Source: Astrothelium macrocarpum (lineage: Eukaryota > Ascomycota > Dothideomycetes > Trypetheliales > Trypetheliaceae). Taken from it: a stretch of DNA of 64,000 bases. Shown one piece after another: positions 45,196-56,087 of the stretch. Every line of letters starts with the position of its first letter. Position 1 is the first letter of the stretch. The stretch covers positions 62,001 to 126,000 of the forward strand of contig JAGEMR010000011.1 of NCBI GenBank assembly GCA_021030915.1, in the 5' to 3' direction. The notes beneath the pieces are model-generated. The model searched no databases, was not told the DNA's origin, and saw only the letters and a program-made list of their open reading frames with translations. Both the position numbers and the translations under genes were made by a program.

Positions 45196-46501
45196 TGCGT
45201 AACGCTAGCTTATGAAGAAAGAACAAGGAGTTGATTATTGCTCTGTAGGATAGGGTGTCATTCAGGTGAACTGTTGCAGAGCTGTGAACACAGAGCGCGT
45301 TGTACTTCGCTTGCAGGAGTTTGCCCGGCTAAGGATTGAGCTTGAGGCTCCGATCGCACACTTCAAAAATGACGTCGTGTGACCAGGTTGCTGCCTGAAG
45401 AGCTGGGACGTCTCAACTCATCTTGTCTCTGGTCCTAGCAGTTCAATCTTCGTGTCACGGGAGAAGCATCGTGCGGGGCGGCGGCAAGAATTGCATGAGG
45501 CATTTATGAGATAGGGCTGAATGGTTGGGATCATCGATGAGAAACGTAGGTATGCAGCTGCCCTTCGCCGTGCCGAAAGCCGAAAGCCTGTTGCGCAAGA
45601 AGTCCTCCAGCTGAAACGCAGAAACACAGATCTTGGCGTTCCTCCATGATCTTGGGATTGACCTATACTCCTGCTTATGAACATGAATGGACGGAGTCGA
45701 AGAAGCGGGCAGATGCAGGTCGACAGCGTGGCCAAAGCGTCAAATTGAGTTGGGAAACCGGCGTTTGCGCAACGGTCCGTCGTCCCGTTCCATTGTCCAG
45801 AAGCGGTTGAAGTAAGGTACCTATCTAACAACACACCCTGGCGGCACACTCACAGCGACAACCAGACGCGTCCGGCTGATAGTGTGTGATAACACGTCAT
45901 TTTAAGTCTGCGCTTATATGATCTGATTGGACTATAAAAACGGATTTAGGAGACAGTTTCAGGCAACGGGCCAAGTGAGGTGCGATCTGCGAAGCATTGA
46001 TCCGATTGAACGAATGGGACATCGTTCAACCAGCCTCAGTCGTCTTCGATTCACTCAAATTTCCCATATTAGGTCGGATTTCACGGTCAGCAGCGCTATC
46101 ATATGCTGCAGTGATCACCAGGATGAACTGGTACCCGGCGCGACATGGGGCCGCCTCAAGACTCGTCGTTTACGCTTACCATCGAACGTTTTGGTCTCTG
46201 ATGCGTTAGCATCTCCCTCGTTGCCTTGCGGTCGTGAGACTCAATCACTCCTGCAAGTAGGACCCGCAAAGGTGGAGCTGTTGATCAGCGTTGGTGTACG
46301 TGAAGGTGACATGTTCCGCTCGATGAAGAGTATCTGAGCGAGCGACTATCGAATCAAGGAGTTGATGGCGAGAATTTGTAATTGGAGAGCTTCGACAACG
46401 GTAGGATATCCTATCATTTCGGGTCTTAGCAATCTTTCCTTGCCTCTATCTTTCTCTACAGCACTTCATTTAGTTGAATAGTCGAAGGAATTGTAGCCAG
46501 T
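45196..46501. promoter_or_regulatory. divergent intergenic region
   Basis: 1.3 kb between the P450 start (minus) and the UstYa-like start (plus); shared upstream DNA of both. Short frames at 45418-46337 are not convincing. Confidence 0.45.
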
Positions 46502-47469
46502 ATGACTTCGTGTGAGAAGCGATATCATCCACTTCCACAAAGTCCTGATGCTAGTCTATCTATTGAGGACGACTTCGTGACCAAATCTTCAAAAAGCCAC
46601 AGCATCATTTGGCCAACTATTGTCATCGCCTTCATATTCTCGTTGTTTTGCAATACCATTCTTGGCATTCAATGTCTGCGGCAACGAACCACGATCACAC
46701 AGCTCTCCGATATTAGCATTACGAAATATGGTACATTTGAAGGCCGCTCTGTATGTCGTGGAGAGAGCTAACAACACCGTAGCTGGGCTTATCCAAAATA
46801 TCCCACGGTCTTACTATCATGGCTCCTCGTATTTCGCCCCAGAGAATCATACGTTAGAGGATGAACAATGGGATTCTCTCAAGATCGGGAGAGGTGTCGT
46901 CGCGCTTTCGGATAGCTTTGTCGCAAAAAAGGGCCTACCTCGAGCTCAACGCTTCCCGTGGGATGAAGAAAAAGGCATCTATCTTCTGACAGGGTATCAC
47001 AATGTGCATTGCTTGGTAAGCCTAGAACTATCCAATACAAAGAGCCGTGGATGAGCTTGACTGACTCGCCGATGAGAAAAACATACGCGAATGCGTCATC
47101 CAGGCTCAACGCGGCTACGCACACCCTCACTGTCCAAGCCATGTGAACCATTGCCTAGAGGGGCTTCTGCAGACAGTGATGTGTCACGCTGACGACACTC
47201 CACGCTATACGACGCTCGACGAAGAAGGAGTATCAGGAGTAGGCCAAGTCCGCTTGTGCCGGAGTTGGGACCGGCTCAATGAGTGGGCAGAGGAAAATTC
47301 GGCATGTTGGCGGTTCGTCGACCATCATAACGGCTCTAAAGATTATGCACGAGTACAAAGGTATAGGTTCTGTCCCGAAGGCAGTCCTTATAAAGCGAAA
47401 GTAAAGGAGTATTTTGGAAGTAGGTTTGAGGGCGAAGACTGGTCGGATTCGGCTTTGGATGAAGGATGA
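46502..47469 (+). CDS. UstYa-like (DUF3328) protein, intact
   Basis: Exons 46502-46730, 46783-47015 and 47077-47469, introns 52 and 61 nt, about 284 aa. One membrane helix (IIWPTIVIAFIFSLFCNTIL), then after splicing TKYAGLIQNIPRSYYH, GVVALSDSFVAKKGLPRAQ, FPWDEEKGIYLLTGYHNVHC (first HxxHC) and CPSHVNHCLEGLLQTVMCHAD (second HxxHC), DDTPRYTT, CRSWDRLNEWA and YRFCPEGSPY. All are family hallmarks. Characterised members install ether or C-C macrocycles in ustiloxin/phomopsin-type peptides; many others are uncharacterised. Confidence 0.9.
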
Positions 47470-47959
47470 ATCTCAATTGTTTCGACCTCAATGATAGACA
47501 GACGCAGGAATGTTTCGAGCTAAACTTCTGCCGTTCAAGGTGATAGGTATCCAGGCAGCCCCTTTCTGTTTATGTGGTTGGTCTGGTCGTTGGTCACTAT
47601 GACAGTGGACTTCCAAGCTTCTTGATCAAGTTGAAAGCGCGGTAGGCTCCGGCGTCTTGACTGTTTCAATTCAAAGCCTAGAGCGGTTAGTTACATTGTA
47701 TTGATAGACTTCGCATCCGAGAAAGCGCCGTTTGTTATCTCACTGGCTTGTATTGATCTTTTTCGCTTGGTCCCTGCAGCTCAACTATGCGCTATTCTCT
47801 ATGCAACATGAGAAAATGCACCGAACAACCGAAGGCGAGGAGTTCCCGTTGTCCATATACCGTATCTTGTTCTCTAAAGCCGTGAATCGCGTTTTGACTT
47901 GAGCGGCTTGACTTCCTAAACCGCTATCTATTCCCTAACATCATGTCACTAAGTTTTGG

Positions 47960-48115
47960 GGACTGAACAAAATCTTGGTAGACCATCACTCGATGAAGAC
48001 TGATGTTGATCCTGGCTTTGTTGCTGTTAATAAAAAATAAGCCGAATCTGCTGGCTTTCCCAATACCACGACCTTTTCGTGGAACGAGTCGAAAGGGCTC
48101 TACAATCGGGTCTAC
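47960..48115 (+). pseudogene. relic of a third UstYa-like gene
   Basis: One frame reads TDVDPGFVAVNKK, a TAA at 48038-48040, then AESAGFPNTTTFSWNESKGLY. This lines up with the conserved GVVALsdsfvakkGLPraqrFPWDEEKGIY block of the intact UstYa gene 1 kb upstream, with a stop where family members often have Trp. No HxxHC motif survives downstream. Fragment only. Confidence 0.45.
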
Positions 48116-48905
48116 ATGCCTCCGGAGCGACCCTCCGAAACTTGTTCCACGTACCTCGTTAAGTTTCTTATGAATCCCGTTGTGAGAAAAGATGCTCAGG
48201 ATGTCACACAAAATGCTCGACTTGTCAAAAGACTTGCGCCCTGCCAAGGTCGTTAATATATGAGAGGTTTGCCTCACAACTAGTATAAGAAATTGAACCC
48301 CAACCAGTCAGTTCCCAAATACAGGAGCAAGGACACTACAGCCATGTCATAGAGACGAACAATCGCAGTCTCTAATCACGAACACATTTGATGAGGACCA
48401 TCCTGACGATACCATGTTGTGGATTTCACCTGAGTACATTCGCGATTGCTGGGGTTGGACGAAGCTCTCAACTACATGCGCGTTTGTTATTAAGGTGTTG
48501 ATCCGCCACGTCCCTTGTGCAAACACTATTTGAGGTGGATCGGAGGAAACTCTTTGATAACAAGGGACCCGGTACTATTCTACATTCACTGCTAGTACTA
48601 TTAGCTCCGGTATGTCGTTCAGTGTAGCAGAAACAGTTGCTCGCCCTTGCTGGTCTTGATTAGCCTAAGTCTAGAAGACAGAATATAGATGACGGCATGA
48701 ATTATTTCCTTACCATAGCTAAACGATGATTTCTTCAGCAGCTATCTCACTGGAACAGTAAATAAGATCGTCAAAACCTCCCGTGTCGAATTCATTTATG
48801 GATATTTGCAGGCATTACAAGCCAGCTCAACCTTTCGCCCATCCTAAAATTGCTTATGATACCAACGCCATCCCCATCACATTTGCAATGTGTTTGCTTT
48901 GCTGT
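48116..48905. other. gene-free stretch
   Basis: No gene supported between the UstYa relic and the 3' end of MCM2. Confidence 0.45.
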
Positions 48906-51612
48906 TCAAGCCGAAACTGTTACACCTCCCCTTTGCACTCCAACTCTGCCACCCCCACTACGAACCGCTCCAGGCCTCGAAAGCGTGTATTTGGCAAAAG
49001 CCCGACCAAGTGCCTTTTTGCACGCTAATTTCTGACTGCCGACAAACGAATCAACAGCGACAGCAATTGCGCGGTCGATATCAGAGGTGGAACAGTACTC
49101 TGAGAGACGCATCTTGGCAAAAGCTTCGGCGATACGTAGTATGGCTTCAAGGTGACGGACCTAGATGAACAAGATTAGCATCAAGACGTGAAGAAAAGTA
49201 TGATCGTAAGAGGAAAAGACTTACGGTAATTGGATAAGCGCCCGTAGCCAGTGATTCCCTCCTCATATCCGAGAATAGCCTCGCAATCTTCTCCTGATCG
49301 ATCTGATACAACTTCGGCCGACACCGTTCTCTCGCAAAGAGGATATACTTCCTCAACAGCTCCTGCGGAATTTCGCTCTTTGGCTCCGCCTCATCTTCCC
49401 CCATGCCATCATCTTTGTCCATCGTATCCTGCGTCTGCGTGTTCACCGCGTTCTGAGCATCTGGATGCGCTCTTCCATGCGAATTCACAACGAAGCTGGC
49501 AAGCCTCTCGTCCTCATTTGGATCTACCGTGTCACGGACGACGCAGAGGATGTCGAAACGCGATAGGATGGGTTCAGTAAGTTCGACGTTCTGGGAGAAG
49601 GGCACGGTGCTGTTGTAGCGACCGCCAATGGGATTGGCTGCTGCGACAATGGCGCATCGAGCTTGAAGAGTGGTGACGATGCCAGCTTTGCTAATGGAGA
49701 TGGTTTGCTGCTCCATTGCTTCGTGAATAGAGGTTCGATCTTGGTCATTCATCTTGTCGAATTCATCAATGAGGCAAGTTCCTTTGTCGGCTAAGACTAG
49801 GGCACCACCCTCGAGTGTCCATTCGGCAGTAAGAGGATCACGGCGAACGCTGGCAGTTAAACCAACGGCCGAAGCCCCTTGACCAGTAGCGAAGACTGCA
49901 CGGTGCGCGGTCTTTTCGATGTACTTCAGAACTTGAGATTTTGCAGTTCCAGGGTCACCGAGAAGGAGAATGTTAATGTCACCGCGGATGCTATGCTTGC
50001 CTTGTGCTTCTTTGCTCACGCCTCCAAACAGACTGAGCGCTACTGCTGTCTTGATGTCGGTGTGACCATAGATGCTTGGTGCCATGGAAGCAATGATCTT
50101 GTCGATGATTGCTGGATCCCGAGCTAAGGCGCGAATCTGGCGTTCGTCATCGTCAGCGAGACGGAAACCAGCCAGCTGGTCATGACTTTTGACAACGTAG
50201 TTTGCCTCGAGGACAGTAGCAAAGACAGGAAAGCCGTTCTTGTTATTGAGGGCAGCATCGTAGTTGTTGCGGTAGATGCCAGTAATTTCGACTTCTTCTC
50301 CGGGTTTGGCCGAGTCAATCAAATCCCATAGAAGAATGACTTCTCTATGACGAGGCAACCGGCCGGCCGGAACAGTTCCTGGAGCTTCTTGGAGGGTAAT
50401 CTTCTGATAGTTGCGATAGACGGTTTTTTCCGAGTTCAATGTGAATGGTCCGCGGGACTGGCAGTTCTGGCAGAAAGAAACCTTGACTTCGACATTGGAA
50501 TCCTGTGGGAAAGGACCGAGTGTGACACCACACTTTGTACAATCAAACTTGACATATTTTAATTGCGGAAAGACACCGCTTCGTCGCGTCACAACACCAC
50601 TGACACGAACGAGACAATTGAGATGAGTCTGACGTAATTGACGAAGTGTATACTGAACAGGAAGATCAGTGATTCGGACGTGAATCTCAGAATGTATCCG
50701 TTCATAATCGGGATAGTGATAGAGCGTAACCTCCATGGCCACAGTGTCAAAGATTTTCAGCATCTCAGCAGGAGCGTTTGCCAGAAAGTAGGCTAATGTG
50801 GCTTTGGATTCGGCTAGATGATCGAAAGAGACGTCAAGAGATTCCGCATTGACCTCACCGAGTGTTCGAACACGTACACCGTATACTGAATGGCCATGCT
50901 CATCGGTGTATTCTGTGAGGAAAGACTTGAATTCACGAGCAATGGTCTTGTATACGGCGGGTTGAGCAACCCAATCGGTGAGACTAGCAGCTTTGACGTC
51001 TTGAAGAGCCTCAAGAGAGAGCTCTTCAGCCATGATGTCGTCAGCCATGTCCATGTCATCCTGATCCTCGTCATAGCGATGCCTTCGACGCCTCGGCTGT
51101 CTGGCAAGGTCCAAGACACCGTCGGCGTCGTCATCTTGAAGAAAGGCTGCTGGCATTCGACGCGCCCGGGCAATCTCGCGATCCCGTCTGTTTAGGCGTG
51201 CTTCAAGTTGGCGACGAGCGGCAGGATCAAGCTCATCATAGTCGCCTTCATCGTCAATTCCCATTCCTTCGTAGGCGTCGTCCTCTTTCCGGTTGTAGTC
51301 ACGTTCAAAATTATCAGCGAAGAGATCAATGCCAGCCTCGTCCTCAGCCATTTCATCAGCATCGTCAATGTCGCCAATCAAGTCCTCATCTGCGTCAATT
51401 CCGTCGTCTTCATCGAGGTCGCGAGGGAAGATGGGGGGCGATGAAGCAGGGGCTACAAAGTGTTTATTTGAATTGTCTTCTCTCACAAAGCATCCATACT
51501 CACGACTCGATGGAGGCGCTGCAGAAGCAGAAGACATGGGAATGTCATCATCTGGTTCACGAGATCGCTTGCGGCCAAGACGGTTTAGCCGGCCACGGTT
51601 GGCAGAGGACAT
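48906..51612 (-). CDS. MCM2: DNA replication licensing factor MCM2
   Basis: Exons 51504-51612, 49225-51452 and 48906-49160 give about 863 aa. An acidic N-terminus with DEDD patches is followed by the Mcm2 zinc finger (CTKCG...CQNCQS). The AAA+ core has Walker A GDPGTAKSQVLKYIEKT, GQGASAVGLTASV, Walker B TCLIDEFDKMND and the arginine finger LSRFDILCVVRD. The C-terminal winged helix ends SQKLACKKALGRAFAKYTL. It is one of six subunits of the MCM2-7 helicase loaded at origins. The first intron (51 nt, GTGAGT...TAG) is in frame and stop-free, so an unspliced protein 17 aa longer is possible; splicing gives the more usual PPSSPPASSPP-like sequence. Confidence 0.96.
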
Positions 51613-51899
51613 GCTGGGTCGCAGTGGAGAACTAGAGAGACATTAGAATGGGGTAATTGGCGCGGCGGGCAGTTTGAATGCATACCTCATGGAGAATATG
51701 TCGGTTGTTTATAGGACGATGATGGAGAATGAGGAGTGGTGGGGAGGTTACGGTGTAGGGGAAGATAAAAGCGGGTAGACGCGTCTTCGCGACCACTTAA
51801 CGCGTCTCGCGTCATGGCCAAAGTTTTGTCCTCATTTCACACTTTCTCATCATCGCGGCCCTCGACCTCGACTGTGACAGCATCGACATTCCCCTCAAA

Positions 51900-53549
51900 A
51901 TGGCAGACAGCAGCTCTCAAGCCTCCGAAATCTCACAGACTGCGCAAGAATATATTGACAGTCAACTCGAGTTGGAAAACGAAGCCAGGGAAGCATTGCC
52001 CTATGTGAGCTGTTCCTCCCATTACTACAATATAGATTGCGAATCTCATTACTTGTTTTGTAGCAATTCGATTCTTGCACTAAACCTCTCGGTCCTCTAC
52101 GACAGAGCTTGTTCTCATGTCTGACCTGCAACCCTCCTCCTACTTCGCCTTCCGAACCTTACAGCCCTGCTGGCGTTTGCTATTCCTGCTCAATCTCCTG
52201 CCACGGCGCACATCAACTAGTCGAACTATTCAATAAACGCGACTTTGTATGCGATTGTGGAACAACTCGGCTACCTTCCACTTCGCCATGCTCTCTCCGT
52301 TCCAATGAATCCGGATCGAAGGGTGGTGTTCATTCCGAGATACCAGCAGCGGGGAACAGGTACAACCAAAACTTCCAAAATAGATTTTGTGGTTGTGGGC
52401 AAGATTACGATCCTCATGCTGAAAAGGGAACTATGTTTCAGTGCATCGGACTTGGCACAGTGGAAAACGGTGGCTGCGGAGAGGACTGGTGGCACCCCGA
52501 ATGTGTTGTGGGTCTGCCACGCAATTGGCATCAAAAGCAGCGATCCATAACTGAGAGCAGAGTGAATGGATCAAACGGCGTTTCAAATGGCCATGCGCAA
52601 GATGGGACTCCTGCTATTCAAGAAAATATTAGCGCTGACGGAGCTGCCGAGCAAACTGCAAATGGTGAGGGGGATGACCCTCCAATGCCCCCTGGCTTTC
52701 CTGCAGAAGATGATTTTGAGCACTTCATATGCTATAAATGTGCTGAAGCGTTTCCTTGGATCAAGCATTACGCCGGTGCTGAGGGATTCCTCCCTGGGGT
52801 TGCATATGCACCACAGGACCAACCAATCCAGATCAACGGGAGTAGCGGTCCAACAGAAGTATCGAGTGGAAGCAAAAAGCGCAAATCAGATGAAATTGAT
52901 GACAAACCGAGTCCAGGAACACAAGTCAAGCGTCAGAAAAGTGAGGAAGAAGCTACTACTAATGGTGCCGTGAATCACGAAACAAGCCCATCCATTTCGA
53001 AACCACCATGTAGCTATGAGAAGCTGCCTCCTACCCCTACTAGTCCTATCTCCCTATTTCTGAAAGAAGACTTTCGTGTCCACCTCTGTCGCTGTCCTGT
53101 GCACTTTCCCCTTCTCAAACCACACCCTACTCTTCTCGATAACGAACCTACTTACTCCCCACCACTCTCTCGCTCCTCCTCTCCAGCTCCTGGATCTGTC
53201 GGTTCCCGTTCTCTTCTCGAGCGTGGTGAAGCTGCCTTGAGCAATGTCGACCGAGTCCGCGCTATCGAGGGCGTCATGGTGTACAATCACCTTCGAGATA
53301 AGGTCAAGGATTTTCTGAGACCATACGCGGAGACTGGGCAGCCGGTGGGCGCAGAGGACATCAAACAATATTTCGAGCGATTACGCGGAGATCAGGAGGC
53401 CATCAAGCAGGCTGGAAACGGAGCCGCTGGCAATGATGATGGGACGGATGGAGGTGGAGACTCGAGGAGAGAACAAAGTGGTAAGTTTAAGAAATGTTAT
53501 CATGTTTTTTTTTAACAATAATAAGCTAACATGAATGATAGGGTATTGA
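51900..53549 (+). CDS. mlo2: UBR-box/PHD protein, UBR7/Mlo2-like
   Basis: Exons 51900-52004, 52064-53480 and 53542-53549 (introns 59 and 61 nt) give about 509 aa. After a short leader, DSCTKPLGPLRQSLFSCLTC, GVCYSCSISCHGAHQLVELF and RDFVCDCGTTR form the UBR zinc box. FCGCGQDYD...GCGEDWWHPECVVGLPRNW...FICYKCAEAFPWIKHY forms the PHD-like domain. A basic KKRKSDEIDDK patch may be nuclear. UBR7 recognises N-degrons/histone H2B as a ubiquitin ligase in animals; the fungal role is less certain. The last exon codes only GY-stop. Divergent from MCM2 across 287 bp. Confidence 0.9.
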
Positions 53550-54095
53550 CTGCGTCGAGATGCAAACGCAATCTTTGTAAGATCTGGTAACGGTGGTACT
53601 CGAACTTGTACTATTGTAATTTCCAAACTTGACGATCGTCAAAAACTTCGTAGGTATGTATTTTAGTTCCAAAGCAGGAGCGTTTCATATGGTGGCTGCC
53701 TCTCATCCCGATAAACCCATTCTTGCTCGTTCAAACGAGCAGAAGCTGGAACAAAACATGAATGCCTGAGATAAAGTAAAAGATGAAAAAAGAAAGTATG
53801 CAAGATAAAAGATAAAAAACAAATTGAAAGATGAAAAAGCAGAGTTGGAGATGTCAACAAAGAAGAAGAGACGATACAAGGATAGCAGAGAAGTGAACAT
53901 GCGAAGAAAGAGAAAATAATTGAACTGATAGACTAAATTCTCAATCGTGTGCCTGATCAATTCTCGTCGTACTACATAGGGGGCCGCACGCTCGCGAACC
54001 GTCATATTCTTGATTCTATCCATTCCTCTCTAAAACCAGACCACCAGCACTTTAGTATTCCATTTCATCTAAACACCCATCATTGATCCCACCAC
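53550..54095. other. gene-free convergent region
   Basis: Sequence between the 3' ends of the UBR7-like and ankyrin genes; A/T-rich purine tract at 53760-53920, no gene. Confidence 0.45.
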
Positions 54096-55435
54096 TCACT
54101 CACCACTTCCTGCCCTCCCCCTTCCGCCCACCCCCGGCTGCTGCACAAAGCGCCAATCCGTCGTCTTCGCACTCCCCGCCGTCGTCGGCGTCCCCGGCGC
54201 CTTCCTCTCCACCGGACTCCAACTCTTACTCGGCCCCAACGGCGCGCCTCCCCACCCATCGTCCGCGCCGCCCAAACCACCTTCCAAGCCCTCCGTCACC
54301 AACCTCACCCCTCCTGCACCCCGTCTCACACCCGCGCCACCACCACCACCACCTCCTCCATCATCCCCGCCGCCGCCGGCGGTAGTGGTGGTGGTAGCAG
54401 TGACCTCAGCGCGCCACCGTTCCCACTCCGCCACCAGATTCCGAAAGTACACCTCTGCTGCCACGCTCGCGCTGTACTGCACGGGGTCCCAGGCGAAGGC
54501 GTTGCTCTCGCGCGGATTCGCGCCCGCGAAGAGCAGCAGCCGCAGGGCTTTGAGGGAGCCGGCGGCCGAGGCGTGGTGCAGGGCTGTGGAGCCGGTGGCG
54601 TCGCGGTGGAGGACGAGAGGGTGGGGGTATGGTGGTTTGGTTGGTGGGGAGGAGGCAGAGGGAAGGGATGAGGAAGAGGAGAGTTTGATGGGGACTGGAA
54701 AGGAGAGGGCTGGAGAGGGTGAGGGAAGTGGGGCCGAGAGGAGGGCGGGGATGAGGGGGGTGGAGGGTTCGTGGCGGGAGGAGAGCATGAGCTAGAACGT
54801 GTATGAGCGGATTGGTGGGTGAGACGGGGACTTTGTCGAGGGGATTTGGAGATGTGGAAGTCTCAGGGGAGTTGTGGAAGATGGACGAGGCTGGATTAGG
54901 GCTGGCAGTGGAGGTCACTTACAGCGTCAAGACCGGCTTTGTTCTGCCATGGCACACACCATGGGAAGTGCTTGATTAGTAGTTCTCCGACTTCGACTTT
55001 CTCAGATGCGGCCGCTACCATGAGTGGTGTATCTCCGTCGGCATTGCGCGAGATACTAGTGTTTTCGTGGCCGGCGTGTATCAGAAGTTCCTGGTGCGAG
55101 TTTTAGAATTCGCACAACAGAGAAACCTGAAATGATTTTTATCCGGCCATCTTGCGAATTTGTAAAGATGGGTATTTTCTTGGGTGACATCGAGATGTGA
55201 CAGGAGTGACTTCGAAAGAAATCCGCTCGAAGCGGCAGAGTAGAAGAAAAGATACGACCTGACTTACCGCAATCTCTACATATCCTTCTTTGGCAGCCAA
55301 ATGGAGACTCGTGTTACTCTTATCTCCGAAGTCTGGGTTTTGTATAAGGTGAGGGTTGTTGCAAACGATGCGCTCAACCAATGACACATCCCGTAATAGG
55401 ATAGCACGGCGTAGACGGATGGACGGATCGATCAT
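54096..55435 (-). CDS. ankyrin-repeat protein, Avo2-like
   Basis: Exons 55268-55435, 54923-55090 and 54096-54791 with unusually long introns (177 and 131 nt) give about 343 aa. MIDPSIRLRRAILLRDVSLV, DKSNTSLHLAAKEGYVEIA, ELLIHAGHENTSISRNADGD, TPLMVAAASEKVEVGELL and ATGSTALHHASAAGSLKALRLLLFAGANPR are four ankyrin repeats. The opening and order resemble the fungal Avo2 subunit of TOR complex 2; this is inferred from resemblance. The last exon is GC-rich: C-biased in its first half, G-biased in its second, where it codes a poly-Gly/Thr low-complexity tail. Confidence 0.8.
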
Positions 55436-56087
55436 TTTCTCATTCCTTTCATCGTTCCCAAAGATTGCACATTTTCTTTACATTCTAGCTACAAGAGATG
55501 TGCCGTCCAGATTCAAACGGTTTGAGGGATGCTATGTAATGTTTCAAAAATATCATTAGTCTCGCTGATCCTTGCGGGATACGGAGCGAGAATTGTCATT
55601 AGTCAGCATGGCTTGGCCCCTATCAGGGCCCAGTTCTCATCGTTACGTCCACTTGCTTGGATTTGCTCCTCTTCTTTACGCCATCTACTCTAACGCTGGA
55701 GGGATCGCTTGATGTGTTCCAAACAGTTCCTCTATTCTAATATTACATCGCTGGTCATGGCAAAGCCCTGTTGATAGTCGCCATGTCCTCTCACTCAGCA
55801 CTTTAACTGAAGGGAATAGTTGCCTCAGAACCTTGACTGAATGTCATAATTTCTATTCTGGTTGGAAGCAGATAAGCGGGAAGTTGATTGACTAAAATTC
55901 AGAAGTTACATTGTTGCTTGGTGTTGCGTCTCTGGCAAATCAAGTGACAGACAAACACCGGCACGAGCTAGAAAGTTTGAGTCAATAGGAGACAGCTGCT
56001 GAAACAAACGCGCTCTGCTCAACTTCAATCCAAATCCACCGGAGAGGCGAAGCAGCAGACCCTTCAAGCTTTCCGATGCAAAGATTG
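55436..56087. other. gene-free stretch
   Basis: Upstream DNA of the ankyrin gene and downstream DNA of the second P450. Nothing else seen. Confidence 0.45.

Noticed and set aside
45418..46337. Several 70-140 codon frames on both strands
   Set aside because: Between two divergent genes, stop-rich on extension, no recognised family.
47924..48277. 117-codon minus-strand frame
   Set aside because: Opposite the UstYa relic; the plus-strand similarity is the better explanation.
48282..48300. Possible minus-strand tRNA box B (GGGGTTCAATTTC)
   Set aside because: No T-stem or acceptor pairing around it.
54083..54795. Plus-strand Pro/Ser-rich and Glu/Gly-rich frames
   Set aside because: Antisense of the skewed last exon of the ankyrin gene.
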